Positions 44,858 through 56,696 are shown, numbered from the stretch's first letter. The stretch is DNA of 64,000 nt from Sphingomonas faeni (GCF_024273235.1 NZ_JANBVH010000024.1:1-64000), one strand, 5' to 3'. Numbers and translations are program-made. The notes: generated by a model not told the origin, from the letters alone.

Positions 44858-45619
44858 TCAGTTCTTCATCCGCCAGCCGGTCTTGAAGATCCAGGCGATG
44901 ACCAGCAGGCACACCGCCAGAAAGCCCGCCGTCACGGCCAGGCTCACCCCGACCGCGACGTCACCCTGCCCGAAGAAGCTCCAGCGGAAACCGCTCACCA
45001 GGTAGACGACCGGGTTGAACAGGCTGACCGTCCGCCACGGCTGGGGCAGCATGTCGATCGAGTAGAACGCGCCGCCGAGGAACGTCAGCGGCGTGATCAG
45101 CAGCGCGGGGACGAAATTCAGCTGCTCGAACCCGTTGGCCCAGACGCCGATGATGAACCCGAACAGGCTGAACGCCACCGCGGTCAGGATCAGGAACGCG
45201 AGCATCGCGAACGGATGTTCGATGCGCAGCGGCACGAAGAACGACGCCGTCACGAGGATGATCAGCCCGAGGATCACCGACTTGGTGGTAGCCGCGCCGA
45301 CATAACCGATCACCATCTCCATCGCCGATACGGGCGCCGATAACAGCTCGTAGATCGTGCCCGTGAACTTCGGGAAGTAGATGCCGATCGACGCGTTCGA
45401 GATGCTCTGCGTGAGCAACGACAGCATGATCAGGCCGGGAACGATGAAGCTGCCGTAATCGACGCCACCGACATTCTGCATGCGGCTGCCGATCGCACCG
45501 CCGAAGACGATGAAATACAGCGACGTCGTGAGGACCGGCGTGACGAGGCTCTGCCACAAGGTGCGCAGCGCACGCGCCATTTCGAAGCGATAGATCGCCC
45601 AGATGCCATGGGTATTCAT
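44858..45619 (-). CDS. ABC-2 type permease (YadH-like)
   Basis: A 253-residue exporter permease with six helices, containing [34 protein letters not shown], and [25 protein letters not shown], the ABC-2 signature. It matches the YadH type of E. coli, a two-gene exporter with unknown cargo. The ATG overlaps the stop of the ATPase gene by four bases. Confidence 0.93.
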   Translation of the reverse strand: MNTHGIWAIYRFEMARALRTLWQSLVTPVLTTSLYFIVFGGAIGSRMQNVGGVDYGSFIVPGLIMLSLLTQSISNASIGIYFPKFTGTIYELLSAPVSAMEMVIGYVGAATTKSVILGLIILVTASFFVPLRIEHPFAMLAFLILTAVAFSLFGFIIGVWANGFEQLNFVPALLITPLTFLGGAFYSIDMLPQPWRTVSLFNPVVYLVSGFRWSFFGQGDVAVGVSLAVTAGFLAVCLLVIAWIFKTGWRMKN

Positions 45620-46545
45620 GCGCGTTCCCCCACCAGGTCGACGAAGATGTCTTCGAGGCTCGATTTGCTGGTTTCGAGGTCCTTGAAGCCGATGCCGAGT
45701 TCGCTGAGCTTGCGCAGCAACGACGGGATGCCGGTATGATCGGCCTGTGCGTCGAACACGTAGCGGAGGCGCTTGCCGTCGTCCTGGAGCGACACGTCCC
45801 ACTCTGCGAGGTCGGCGGGGATCGTCGTCATCGGATCCTGGAGCGCGATATCGAGTTCACGCTTGCCGAGCTTCTTCATCAGCGACGCCTTGTCGTCGAC
45901 CAGCAGCAGCTTGCCCTTGTTGATCACGCCGACGCGGTCGGCCATTTCCTCGGCTTCCTCGATATAATGCGTCGTCAGGATGATCGTCGTGCCGCCTTCG
46001 CGCAGGCGGTGGACGAGCTTCCACATGTCGCGGCGCAGCGCCACGTCGACGCCCGCGGTGGGTTCGTCGAGGAACAGGATTTCGGGCTCGTGGCTCAGCG
46101 CTTTCGCGATCAGGACGCGGCGCTTCATGCCGCCCGAGAGTTCGCGGATCTTCGCATCGCGCTTGTCCCAGAGCGAGAGGTCACGGAGGACTTGTTCGAT
46201 ATAGTCGCTATGCCCCGAGCGGCCGAACAGGCGGCGGCTGAAGGTGACGGTGGCGAGCACCGTCTCGAACATGTCGACGTTGAGTTCCTGCGGCACGAGG
46301 CCGATGCGGCTACGGGCCTGCTTATAGTCGCGGATCGCGTCGTAGCCGGCGACCTTGATCGTGCCGGCGGACGGCGTGACGATGCCGCAGATGATGCTGA
46401 TGAGCGTCGTCTTGCCGGCGCCGTTCGGGCCGAGAAGGGCAAAGATCTCGCCCTTCTGGATATCGAGGTCGACGGGGTGGAGGGCAGTGGTGCCGCTCTT
46501 ATAGGTCTTGGTGACGCCCGCGATGGACAGGATCGGTTCGGTCAT
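45616..46545 (-). CDS. ABC exporter ATP-binding protein (YadG-like)
   Basis: A 309-residue ATPase. Walker [10 protein letters not shown] lies at residues 39-47, the signature is [16 protein letters not shown], and Walker [23 protein letters not shown]-terminal regulatory extension of about 80 residues ([16 protein letters not shown]) is as in YadG. It works with the permease downstream. ATG 46545 gives [10 protein letters not shown]; 46551 would add two residues. Confidence 0.94.
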   Translation of the reverse strand: MTEPILSIAGVTKTYKSGTTALHPVDLDIQKGEIFALLGPNGAGKTTLISIICGIVTPSAGTIKVAGYDAIRDYKQARSRIGLVPQELNVDMFETVLATVTFSRRLFGRSGHSDYIEQVLRDLSLWDKRDAKIRELSGGMKRRVLIAKALSHEPEILFLDEPTAGVDVALRRDMWKLVHRLREGGTTIILTTHYIEEAEEMADRVGVINKGKLLLVDDKASLMKKLGKRELDIALQDPMTTIPADLAEWDVSLQDDGKRLRYVFDAQADHTGIPSLLRKLSELGIGFKDLETSKSSLEDIFVDLVGERA

Positions 46546-46611
46546 TGGCACCCCTTTTTCGTGTGGGGAAGATGGGGGTGGGGAGGGGGGAATGATAGGG
46601 GCTCCCGCCTT

Positions 46612-46689
46612 GTTCTCCTGCGAACGCAGGAGCCCAGGATACCGGGCGTTGCGCTTTGTAACCCTGGGCTCCTGCGTGCGCAGGAGAAC
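46612..46689. repeat. Palindromic repeat, family C
   Basis: GTTCTCCTGCGAACGCAGGA arm and its complement, joined by CCCAGGAT...GTAACCCTGGG. Second clear copy of the element at 14908-14985. It lies upstream of the YadG-like gene and directly follows the DsbA-like stop. Confidence 0.9.
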
Positions 46690-46691
46690 GG

Positions 46692-47402
46692 TTAGCCGGT
46701 TCTTGCTGCCGCTACCGCCCTTTGCAGGTCTTCCAGCGGCAGTGCCCCCGACAACACGCGGTCGCCTACGACCCAGCTCGGCGTGCCGGTCATGCCGAGC
46801 TTGGCGGCGGTTTCCATGTTCTTGGCGATTTCGGCGTCGGCGGTTTTGGTGAAGCTCGCCTGCGTCGTGTCGACCCCGGCCTTGCTCGCAGCGGCGGCGA
46901 TCGAGGCGTCGCTGACCGGGCCGCCCGCGTAGAGCGCGTCATGGAAGGTGGCGAACTTGCCCTGTTGCGCGGCGGCCAGGCTCGCGCGCGCGGCGATGCG
47001 GCTTTCGGCGCTGAGGATCGGGAGTTCGCGGAAGACGACGCGGACCTTGGGGTCGGCGGCGATCAGCTTGGCGATCATCGGCAGGCTCGCGCGGCAATAT
47101 CCGCAATTATAGTCGAAATACTCGACGAGCGTGACGTCGCCCTTGGGGTTGCCGGCCCAGGCGCTGCCGAATGGCGTGAGAATCGCGTCGCGGTTGGCGG
47201 TGACGGTCTTGCCGGACTCGCGGTCGCGCAGTTTCTCCATCGCCTCGGGGAGGATCTCGGGGTGCGCCAACACATAGTCGTGGACGATCGATTCGACCTG
47301 CGCGCGCTCGACGCCGCCGCCCTGACGGTCATAGCCCCAGACCGCGAGGCCCCCGAGGGTGGCGCCGATCAAGGCGACGGCGGGAAATACAAGTTTGCTC
47401 AT
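46692..47402 (-). CDS. DsbA-family protein (ScsC/Com1-like)
   Basis: A 236-residue exported thioredoxin-fold protein. The N-terminal helix [19 protein letters not shown] may act as signal or anchor. A helical stretch [20 protein letters not shown] precedes the domain, as in ScsC/BdbD-type proteins. The redox motif is CGYC in [14 protein letters not shown] and the cis-Pro loop [11 protein letters not shown]. It is coupled to the M48 protease upstream by a four-base overlap, so both probably act on envelope protein quality. Confidence 0.92.
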   Translation of the reverse strand: MSKLVFPAVALIGATLGGLAVWGYDRQGGGVERAQVESIVHDYVLAHPEILPEAMEKLRDRESGKTVTANRDAILTPFGSAWAGNPKGDVTLVEYFDYNCGYCRASLPMIAKLIAADPKVRVVFRELPILSAESRIAARASLAAAQQGKFATFHDALYAGGPVSDASIAAAASKAGVDTTQASFTKTADAEIAKNMETAAKLGMTGTPSWVVGDRVLSGALPLEDLQRAVAAARTG

Positions 47403-48754
47403 TTGCGGCGCTTATACTGCTTGGGATTGTCGTCCATCTCGTTCTGCGCGGCCATCGCGATATCCTGCGCGCGGATCCAGTCGGTCGTGTTCGCCGGAAT
47501 GTTCGCCAGCGCATATTGCGCGCTCGCCGACGCGGTCCGCATGTCGCCGCCCATGCTCGCGCGCTCGGCGGTGGCGAGCGCGGCGCGCGCGGTGTCGCCG
47601 GTCAGTTCGTAGACCGTGCCGAGCTGCATCCACGCGAACGGGTTCTGGTCGTCGCGACCGACCGCGGTGCGCAGGACCTTCGTCGCCTCGGGGTAGTTCG
47701 CCTTGTTCTCGGTCGCGATCAGCGCATGGCCGAAGGTGGTGGCGATCAGCGGGTTGTTGCGCGAGCCTTCGGTCGCCTCGCGCAAGGGGACCAGCGATTC
47801 GTTGGGCTTGCCCGCCTCGAGCAGGATCTGCCCCTTGATCTCGAGAAAATACGGGTCGGTCGGCTCGGCCTTCACCAGCGCGTTCGCCTCGGCATCGGCT
47901 TTGTCGGGGTAGCCGGCCTTGTGGTACGCATAGGCGCGGGCATAGTGCGCGTAGATCGACTGGTCGCTCGGCGGATAGGCCTGGAGCGTCTGGTCGGCGG
48001 GCATGACGTAGCCCGCGAGCTTGGCCTTCACGCGACGGAAGCGTTCCTCCAGCGCGGCGTCGGGCTTGTTGGCCCAGGCGGGCGAGGCCTGCAGGTCGGC
48101 GGTCAGCGTCGCGACGCGCTCGCCCGAGAGCGGATGCGACTGCATGAACGGGTCGATGTTGGCGGTGCCGTAGCGATATTCCTGCTGCTGCAATTTCTTG
48201 AAGAAGCTCAGCATGCCGCGGCCGGAGACGTTGGCCTCGCGGAGGAATTTGGCGCCGGTCGCGTCTGCGGTGGATTCCTGGACGCGGCTGAACGAGAGGT
48301 AGCTGCCCATCGCCGCTTGCTGGCCCGCCGCCATGATGCCCGCGCCCGCTTCGCCGCTGCCGGCGGCCATCGCGGCTAGGCCGAGGACCATGGAAAGCAG
48401 GTACATGCCCATTGCGGGCTTGGTGCCGCGATCGGCGAGGACGACATGGCCGTCGGCGATGTGGCCGAGCTCGTGCGCGATGACGCCCTGGACTTCGTTG
48501 GCGTTGTCGGCGGCCTGGATCAGGCCGGAATGGACGTAGACGGTCTGCCCGCCGGCGACGAACGCGTTGATCGACTCGTCGTTGATGAGGACGACCTTCA
48601 CGTCGCGCGTCGAGAGCCCGGCGGCCTTGATCAGCGGGTTGGACATCTCCGCGAACATGGTTTCGGTTTCGGCGTCGCGGAGGATCGACTGGGCCTGGAG
48701 GGGCGTCGTCCAGAGGAGGAGGGCGGTGGCTGCGGCGGCTACGAAGCGCTTCAT
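47399..48754 (-). CDS. M48 metalloprotease with TPR domain (BepA-like)
   Basis: A 451-residue periplasmic protein (signal VAAAATALLLWTTPLQAQS). The zinc motif is HELGH in QGVIAHELGHIADGH with a later glutamate in SRVQESTADATGAKFL. HPLSGERVATL is typical of BepA/YfgC. From about residue 260 to the end it is made of TPR-like helices. BepA degrades or helps assemble outer-membrane proteins such as LptD; the same role is inferred. Confidence 0.93.
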   Translation of the reverse strand: MKRFVAAAATALLLWTTPLQAQSILRDAETETMFAEMSNPLIKAAGLSTRDVKVVLINDESINAFVAGGQTVYVHSGLIQAADNANEVQGVIAHELGHIADGHVVLADRGTKPAMGMYLLSMVLGLAAMAAGSGEAGAGIMAAGQQAAMGSYLSFSRVQESTADATGAKFLREANVSGRGMLSFFKKLQQQEYRYGTANIDPFMQSHPLSGERVATLTADLQASPAWANKPDAALEERFRRVKAKLAGYVMPADQTLQAYPPSDQSIYAHYARAYAYHKAGYPDKADAEANALVKAEPTDPYFLEIKGQILLEAGKPNESLVPLREATEGSRNNPLIATTFGHALIATENKANYPEATKVLRTAVGRDDQNPFAWMQLGTVYELTGDTARAALATAERASMGGDMRTASASAQYALANIPANTTDWIRAQDIAMAAQNEMDDNPKQYKRRK

Positions 48755-49028
48755 ATTACGGGGTATCGTCGATTGGGGGCGGGGGGGCAATGGTCGTGCG
48801 GTGAGGGGGGCGGCGAGCGTGCGGCGGAGTGAAGTATAGGAAGTGCAGACGCTGGGAGCGGTTTTTGCGGGGTGGATGGGAGAGGAATTGGCATTGGGAG
48901 AGGGGAGCAGGGTTTGCTCGTGTAGGACAGGGGTTTGGGGGGGCAGGTGGGGACGGCTCGTCGTTTCCGTTATCCTCCTCTTTCGCTCCGTCATCCCAGC
49001 TTTCGCACCGTCATCACGGCTTTCTCAC
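48755..49028. other. Intergenic region without a gene
   Basis: G-rich upstream region of the M48 gene. I find no credible frame or RNA. It grades into the repeat cluster that occupies the rest of the 940-base gap up to rne. Confidence 0.5.
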
Positions 49029-49112
49029 CGTCATCCCAGCGAAAGCTGGGATCTCATCGTTTGGCGGGCGTCGCGTGCCACGGGGGATACCCCAGCTTTC
49101 GCTGGGGTGACG
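49029..49112. repeat. Palindromic repeat, family E
   Basis: GTCATCCCAGCGAAAGCTGG arm and its complement ending GCTGGGGTGACGG. Two partial copies (GTCATCCCAGCTTTCGCACC and GTCATCACGGCTTTCTCACC) precede it, as if the arm had been duplicated and decayed. Confidence 0.85.
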
Positions 49113-49290
49113 GGGTTTGGTTTGCGGTGTTGGTTGCGGTTGCGGGTTTGATTCGGAGTGGCGGGATTTGGTTTGCGGTGTCGGGGTTTGATTCGGAGTG
49201 GCGGCGTTTGGTTTGGAGTGGCGGGGTTTGGAGTGGCGTGGCGGGGTTGGAGTGGCGTGGCGGGGTTTGATTCGGAGCGGCGTGGGGACG
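49108..49290. repeat. GT-rich minisatellite
   Basis: About 180 bases made of related units such as GGTTTGGTTTGCGGTGT, GGTTTGATTCGGAGTGGCGG and GGTTTGGAGTGGCGTGGCGG, strongly strand-biased (G and T on plus). No reading frame is favoured. It lies between a family E and a family B palindrome. Confidence 0.85.
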
Positions 49291-49331
49291 CGTTCGAGAC
49301 GGTGTTGCCGAGAGGGTGCCGCCAAATAGCT

Positions 49332-49438
49332 ACCACCCTGGCGGAGGCCGGGGTCCAATTGGGGGACCGGGCTAATCGGGGGCAGCGTGCCGTTATTGCC
49401 ACCTCTCCAATTGGGCCCCGGCCTTCGCCGGGGTGGTG
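49332..49438. repeat. Palindromic repeat, family B
   Basis: CCACCCTGGCGGAGGCCGGG/TCCAATTGGG arm and complement ending GGGGTGGTGG, separated by about 45 bases. Confidence 0.88.
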
Positions 49439-49512
49439 GTTTGCGTGGAGGGGCAGGCGTGCCCTGCCTGACGCGCGAGCAACATAAAAACCTAGCATCG
49501 CCCCTGTGGCTT

Positions 49513-49565
49513 GTTCACCCGCGAAGGCGGGTGCCCAGCCTGGGTCCCCGCCTTCGCGGGGACAC
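49513..49565. repeat. Palindromic repeat, family A variant
   Basis: GTTCACCCGCGAAGGCGGGT arm with right arm CCCCGCCTTCGCGGGGACAC. The C/A change relative to other copies occurs in both arms, so pairing is kept. Confidence 0.85.
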
Positions 49566-49640
49566 AAGCTTTCGGCTTTCCCGCGAGGGTGCGTTGGCCG
49601 CTCAAGGCTGCCAGACGTTCGAAGGGGCGATCCAACCCGC

Positions 49641-49677
49641 AAACGAAAACGGGCGCGACCTTTCGGTCGCGCCCGTT
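49641..49677 (-). terminator. Intrinsic terminator of rne
   Basis: Stem AACGGGCGCGACC / GGTCGCGCCCGTT (49648-49660 and 49665-49677, 13 perfect pairs) with a four-base loop; on the minus strand it is followed by TTTCGTTTG. It lies about 20 bases after the rne stop codon. Confidence 0.88.
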
Positions 49678-49698
49678 CTTGACGGCTAGGCTCCAGCG

Positions 49699-52638
49699 TT
49701 AGCCGAACGTGCGCTGCCACCAGCCGCGGCGGGGGGCGCCGTCGGGGTCGTCGTTGGTGTCCGAGGTCGCGACGTCCTGCGGCTGGACTTCGGCCTTGGG
49801 CGGGACGGTCTCGATCGGCGTCGCGAGCGGCTCGCTGGTCGGGGCGGCGTCGCCGGCTTCGACCACGGCCACCTTCCGCGGGCGACCGCGGGGCTTGGCG
49901 ACCTTGGCGGGTGCTTCCTCAACGACCGCCTCTTCAACCGCTGGCGCTTCGACCGCGGCGTCCGACGCCTTGCGACGCGTGCGCTTGGGCTTGGGCGCCG
50001 ACGCTTCGATGGTCTCGGCGGGCGTTGCGCTCACCTCGTCCATCGTTGCCTCTGCGACCGCTTCGCGACGGCGACGACCAGGCTTCGGAGCCGCCGGCTC
50101 GGCCGCGACGGGCTCGGGAACGATCGGCGCCGGAACCACTGGCTCCGGTGCAACCGTCTCGGCTTCCGCCTCGACCGCGCGTGGCTTGCGACCACGGCGA
50201 GCCTTGGGTGCTGCATCGGCCACCGCCTCGGCGATGTTCGCCGCTGCGGCCGCCGCGCGTGCCCGCGGACGACGGCGCATCTTCGGGCCCTCGGCCACTT
50301 CCGCGACCGGGGCTTGCTCCATAGCGGGCTCGACGGCCGGCTCGTAGGGCGGCTCGGCATAGGTCGACTCGACCGGCTCGTACGCTTCCGGCTCGGGAGC
50401 CTCGGCGATCAGCTGGGCGTCGTCGACGCTGCTGACGGCCACGTTGCCCTGCTCGTTGCGGCGACCGCCGCGACGACCGCGACGACCGCGACGACGACGG
50501 CCTTCGCCCTCGACGCCATTCGCCTGCTCGGCAGGCGCGCCGTTCTCGATCGCTTCGCCACCGCCGACTTCGACGATGTCGCCCTCGACCTCGTCGATTT
50601 CCTCGACGTTGGTGTCGGCGTCCTCGAACGAACCGTCCTCGTTGACGCCCTCTGCGGCGCCCTCTTCACCCGGACGCGCACGACCGCGACGACCGCGACG
50701 ACGACGACGCTTCTTGCCGCCTTCACCATCGGCATCGCGACCCTCACGCGGCGCACGCTGCTCTCCATTACCCTCGCGAGCCTCACGACGGCGCGGCTGC
50801 TCGGCCTCGGCCTCCTCGACCTCTTCCTCCTCGATCTCGTCCTCGATCTCCTCGGGGAGGTCGTCATCGTCTTCTTCGATGATCTGGACGAACTTCGGTG
50901 CGTGCGCAGGCGGCGGGCCGCTGGCCTCGACCGTCATGTGTGCGCCCTCCTCGTCCTGGCCGGGGATGATCTCGACGATCACGCCGTAGCGATCCTCGAT
51001 CTCCGAGATGTCGGCACGCTTGCGGTTGAGGATGTAAACCGCCGCTTCCTGGCTCGCGCGCAGGGTGAGCAGCGAACCACGACCGCGGGCGGCCTCGTCC
51101 TCGATGAGACGCAGTGCTGAGATGCCCGACGACGACGCAGTGCGGACCAGACCCGTTCCCTCGCAATGCGGGCAGGGGCGGGTGGACGCTTCGAGCACGC
51201 CGGTGCGCAGGCGCTGGCGGCTCATTTCCATGAGGCCGAACGACGAGATGCGCCCGATCTGGATGCGCGCGCGATCGTTCTTGAGCGCCTCCTTCATCGC
51301 CTTCTCGACCTTACGGACGTTGGAATTGTTATCCATGTCGATGAAGTCGATGACGACGAGCCCGGCCATGTCGCGCAGGCGGAGCTGGCGGCCGATTTCC
51401 TGCGCGGCCTCGAGGTTGGTGGCGGTCGCGGTCTGCTCGATCGAATGCTCGCGCGTCGAACGGCCCGAGTTGATGTCGATCGAGACGAGCGCCTCGGTCG
51501 GGTTGATGACGAGGTACCCGCCCGACTTCAGCTGGACGACCGGATGGTACATCGCCGACAGCTGATCCTCGACGCCGGCGCGCTGGAACAGCGGCACGGG
51601 GTCGGCGTAATGCTTGATGCGGCGGGCGTGCGTCGGCATCAGCAGGCGCATGAACTCGCGCGCCTGGCGATAGCCGTCCTCACCCTCGACGATGACCTCT
51701 TCGATTTCCTTGTTGTAGATGTCGCGGATCGCGCGCTTGATCAGGTCGCTGTCGCCATAGACGAGCGCGGGGGCCGACGCCTTCAGCGTGGCCTCGCGGA
51801 TGCCGTCCCACAGGCGGGCGAGGTAATCGAAGTCGCGCTTGATCTCGACCTTCGAGCGCTGGAGGCCCGCGGTGCGGACGATGCAGCCCATCGAGGGCGG
51901 CAACTGCATGTCGGCCATGATCGTCTTGAGGCGCTTGCGATCGCCCGCGTTGCTGATCTTGCGCGAGATGCCGCCGCCGTGCGACGTGTTCGGCATCAGC
52001 ACGCAGTAGCGACCGGCGAGCGACAGATACGTGGTGAGCGCCGCGCCCTTGTTGCCGCGCTCCTCCTTGACGACCTGGACGAGCAGCACCTGGCGGCGAT
52101 GGATCACGTCCTGGATCTTGTACCGGCGGCGCAGGTTCATGCGACGCTCGCGCAGATCCTCGACCGCGGCGTCGTCGCCGTTCGACTTGCGCTTGCGGCG
52201 CGGGGCCTCGCCGGCTTCGTTGCCCTCGAGCTCGTCGGCGACGTCGGGATCTACCCCGCCATCGTCCTCGAAGCGCTCGATATCGTCCTCGTCGTCACCC
52301 TCTTCGTCGTCCGAATCGTAGTCGGCGCGCAGCGCGGCTTCCTCGGCGGCGTGCTCGGCCTCTTCACGGAGCAGCGCGTCGCGATCTTCCTTGGGGATCT
52401 GGTAGTAATCGGGGTGGATCTCGCTGAAGGCGAGGAAGCCGTGGCGATTGCCGCCGTAATCGATGAACGCCGCCTGGAGCGACGGCTCGACCCGCGTGAC
52501 CTTGGCGAGGTAGATATTGCCCTTGAGCTGCTTGCGTTCGGCACTCTCGAAATCGAATTCCTCGATCCGGTTACCCTTGACGACTGCGATCCGGGTTTCT
52601 TCCCGGTGGCGTGCGTCGATCAGCATGCGCGTTGTCAT
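49699..52638 (-). CDS. rne: Ribonuclease E/G
   Basis: A 979-residue endoribonuclease that starts mRNA decay and processes rRNA. The S1 region begins GNIYLAKVTRVEPSLQAAFI and is split by an acidic insertion (about residues 90-155: DYDSDDEEGDDEDD) typical of alphaproteobacterial RNase E. The catalytic aspartates lie in LVVIDFIDMDNNSN; the zinc-link is CPHC in TRPCPHCEGTGL. After about residue 620 the chain is low-complexity, alternating acidic, Arg-rich (RRRRRGRRGRARPG) and Ala/Glu/Pro-rich stretches that should be disordered and act as degradosome scaffold. GGAGAA precedes the ATG at 52638. Confidence 0.97.
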   Translation of the reverse strand: MTTRMLIDARHREETRIAVVKGNRIEEFDFESAERKQLKGNIYLAKVTRVEPSLQAAFIDYGGNRHGFLAFSEIHPDYYQIPKEDRDALLREEAEHAAEEAALRADYDSDDEEGDDEDDIERFEDDGGVDPDVADELEGNEAGEAPRRKRKSNGDDAAVEDLRERRMNLRRRYKIQDVIHRRQVLLVQVVKEERGNKGAALTTYLSLAGRYCVLMPNTSHGGGISRKISNAGDRKRLKTIMADMQLPPSMGCIVRTAGLQRSKVEIKRDFDYLARLWDGIREATLKASAPALVYGDSDLIKRAIRDIYNKEIEEVIVEGEDGYRQAREFMRLLMPTHARRIKHYADPVPLFQRAGVEDQLSAMYHPVVQLKSGGYLVINPTEALVSIDINSGRSTREHSIEQTATATNLEAAQEIGRQLRLRDMAGLVVIDFIDMDNNSNVRKVEKAMKEALKNDRARIQIGRISSFGLMEMSRQRLRTGVLEASTRPCPHCEGTGLVRTASSSGISALRLIEDEAARGRGSLLTLRASQEAAVYILNRKRADISEIEDRYGVIVEIIPGQDEEGAHMTVEASGPPPAHAPKFVQIIEEDDDDLPEEIEDEIEEEEVEEAEAEQPRRREAREGNGEQRAPREGRDADGEGGKKRRRRRGRRGRARPGEEGAAEGVNEDGSFEDADTNVEEIDEVEGDIVEVGGGEAIENGAPAEQANGVEGEGRRRRGRRGRRGGRRNEQGNVAVSSVDDAQLIAEAPEPEAYEPVESTYAEPPYEPAVEPAMEQAPVAEVAEGPKMRRRPRARAAAAAANIAEAVADAAPKARRGRKPRAVEAEAETVAPEPVVPAPIVPEPVAAEPAAPKPGRRRREAVAEATMDEVSATPAETIEASAPKPKRTRRKASDAAVEAPAVEEAVVEEAPAKVAKPRGRPRKVAVVEAGDAAPTSEPLATPIETVPPKAEVQPQDVATSDTNDDPDGAPRRGWWQRTFG

Positions 52639-53177
52639 AATAGATTCTCCGCGCGCGCGCCGGGCCTGTCGGCAGCCGTCGCGCGCTTGATGGTGGTGCG
52701 GTCGGGCACGGACGCCCGGACTCGCGGATGGTGTGCGAAACTGCCTCTGCGCGAAGTGCATGCCGCGGGAACTCTCCCTGCGGCGCCCGCACGACCGCGA
52801 GTCCGTCGGCGAAGGCCGGTCGGAGTGCGGGGCGGGGGGAATGCGTCATTCGAGCGTCAACCTGAAGTGCCGCGCCGGCGAAGGATCCGCAGGCGGGCGT
52901 GGAGACCGGCGCGTCGCTGGCAAAATCCAGGCGACACACGGCTGTACGACAGGACTAGCACTGCATACCCGAACTCGCAACTAGCCCGATATTGGCTGCT
53001 TTCCGCCGCGTTTCGGCTCGAATTCAGGGCAGGAAGGCGCAGACTTGCCGGCCCGGCAGAGCCTTGCCGGCAAATTCATGGCAAACGGCAAATTAACCGC
53101 ACACCGCAACCCGCTCTTGGGACGCCGGGGCTTATCTTCCGTGCAGCGATCGGATGTATCGATCAAAGGGGTGTATC
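52639..53177. other. Long divergent intergenic region, rne leader
   Basis: No protein gene is supported in these 540 bases. Several GC-rich inverted repeats occur within 200 bases of the rne start. E. coli rne has a structured 5' UTR of several hundred bases for autoregulation; the size here allows the same but sequence likeness is not visible. The A/T-richer part at 52960-53005 and 53080-53110 may hold the promoters for rne and the amidase gene. Confidence 0.45.
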
Positions 53178-54419
53178 ATGGCTTTTCGCTGGACCGGCGG
53201 TCGTTCCGCACGGCATGGACGCGGGGTGTTCGCGGTAATCGCCCTCATGGCCGGCTGGCTGTCGAGCGTCCCCGCCTGGGCGGCGACCGTGCAGAGCGTC
53301 GCGATTCGTGACGGGCGGATCGTCATCCGCTTCGATGAGGCGGTCGGCGATGCCGCGAGCCGCGTGCTGACCGGGCCGCGCCAGATCGCGGTCGACGTGA
53401 CCGGCGCGACTCCGGGCCGCGAGGTTGCCGCGCGGGGGCTGGTGACCGGCGTTACGCAGATGCGCAGCGGGCGCTCGGGGATGCGGATGGTGTTCGATCT
53501 TGCCGAGCCGGCGATCGTCACCGATGGCGGGTTCGACTCCGACGGCCGCGAGCTAACGCTGGCCTTGCGTACGGTCGATTACGCCCAATTCGCGCAGGCC
53601 GGGATCGCCGGCCCGCTGACCTTCTTCCCGTTCAATTTCGGTGCGGCGTCGCGGCCCAGGTACAAGGTGTCGGTCCCCGTGCCGCCCAAGGCGCGGGGCA
53701 TGAAACTGCCGCGCGTGCAAGGCGACGACACGCGGCCGCTGGTGGTGATCGACGCTGGGCATGGCGGCGTGGATCCGGGCGCGATTGGGCCCAACGGCCT
53801 GCGCGAGAAGGACGTGACGCTAAAGGTTGCGAAAGCCATCCGCGACGAACTGCTGGCGTCGGGGCGCGTGCGCGTGGCGCTGACGCGGAGTGACGACCGG
53901 TATCTGGTGCTGCGCGAGCGCTACGGCGTGGCGCGGCGGCTGAAGGGCGACCTGTTCATCTCGATCCACTGCGACAGCACCGGCTCGGCGGATGCGACCG
54001 GCGCGACCGCCTACACCTTGTCGGAGGTGGCGTCCGACAAGGAAGCCGCGCGGCTGGCGGCGCGCGAGAACAAGGCGGACGTGATCTCCGGCGTGAACCT
54101 CGGCGAGGCGCCGGCGGACGTGTCGTCGATCCTGATCGACCTGACGCAGCGCGAGACGATGAACGCGTCGGCGACGTTCGCGCGGTTGCTCGGGCGCGAG
54201 GCGAGGCCGTTGATGCCGCTCAAGGCGAACTTCCACCGGATGGCGTCGCTGATGGTGCTGAAGGCGCCCGACATGCCGTCGATCCTGTTCGAGACGGGGT
54301 ATATCTCGAACCCACAGGACGCGGCGTTCCTAGACAGCGAGGAAGGGCGTCGCCGGATCGCGGAGAGCGTAACGCGCGCGGTCGAGGTGAATTTCGCACG
54401 CCGGATGGCGGCGCGGTAA
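53178..54419 (+). CDS. N-acetylmuramoyl-L-alanine amidase (AmiC-like)
   Basis: A 413-residue periplasmic enzyme that cuts peptide stems from glycan strands during cell separation. A signal (VIALMAGWLSSVPAWAA) is followed by an AMIN domain (about residues 30-130) that targets it to the septum. The Amidase_3 domain has zinc ligands in IDAGHGGVDPGAIG, the following ECHIS-type glutamate region LREKDVTLKVAKAI, and FISIHCDS, and ends with LFETGYISNPQDAAFL. AAGGGG precedes ATG 53178; ATG 53154 is a possible earlier start. Confidence 0.94.
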   Translation: MAFRWTGGRSARHGRGVFAVIALMAGWLSSVPAWAATVQSVAIRDGRIVIRFDEAVGDAASRVLTGPRQIAVDVTGATPGREVAARGLVTGVTQMRSGRSGMRMVFDLAEPAIVTDGGFDSDGRELTLALRTVDYAQFAQAGIAGPLTFFPFNFGAASRPRYKVSVPVPPKARGMKLPRVQGDDTRPLVVIDAGHGGVDPGAIGPNGLREKDVTLKVAKAIRDELLASGRVRVALTRSDDRYLVLRERYGVARRLKGDLFISIHCDSTGSADATGATAYTLSEVASDKEAARLAARENKADVISGVNLGEAPADVSSILIDLTQRETMNASATFARLLGREARPLMPLKANFHRMASLMVLKAPDMPSILFETGYISNPQDAAFLDSEEGRRRIAESVTRAVEVNFARRMAAR

Positions 54420-54456
54420 GGGGCAGGGTGGGTCAGCCCGCCCGTCCTTACTATAT

Positions 54457-54546
54457 GTTTTCCTGCGCACGCAGGAATCCAGGACCAAGCAGAACAACGC
54501 CGTCCGGCATGCGAGACTCCTGGGCTCCTGCTTTCGCAGGAGAGCG
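54457..54546. repeat. Palindromic repeat, family C, diverged
   Basis: GTTTTCCTGCGCACGCAGGA/ATCCAGGA arm and TCCTGGGCTCCTGCTTTCGCAGGAG arm, with an unpaired middle. Between the convergent-free amidase and OPT genes. Confidence 0.8.
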
Positions 54547-54641
54547 ATGGGTTTTGAGAAACACGCTCGTTACGGTCGATACGGTTTCCTCTGGCCCCAC
54601 ACCATGTCACAAGTCGCCCGAATTGCTTTGAGGCTGACCAG

Positions 54642-56615
<1,974 letters not shown>

Positions 56616-56626
56616 TACGCATGCCC

Positions 56627-56694
56627 TCACCCTTCCCACCCGGCAAGTGCCGGGTGGGCCCCTTCCCTCTCCCCCGAGGGGAGAGGGGGTAAGG
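56627..56694. repeat. Palindromic G/C-rich repeat
   Basis: Two adjacent hairpins: CCCACCCGGCAAGTGCCGGG and CCCTCTCCCCCGAGGGGAGA, with outer CACCCTTCCC and GGGGTAAGG-like pairing. It follows the OPT stop codon by 12 bases and could act in termination, though no T-run follows. Confidence 0.7.
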
Positions 56695-56696
56695 TT

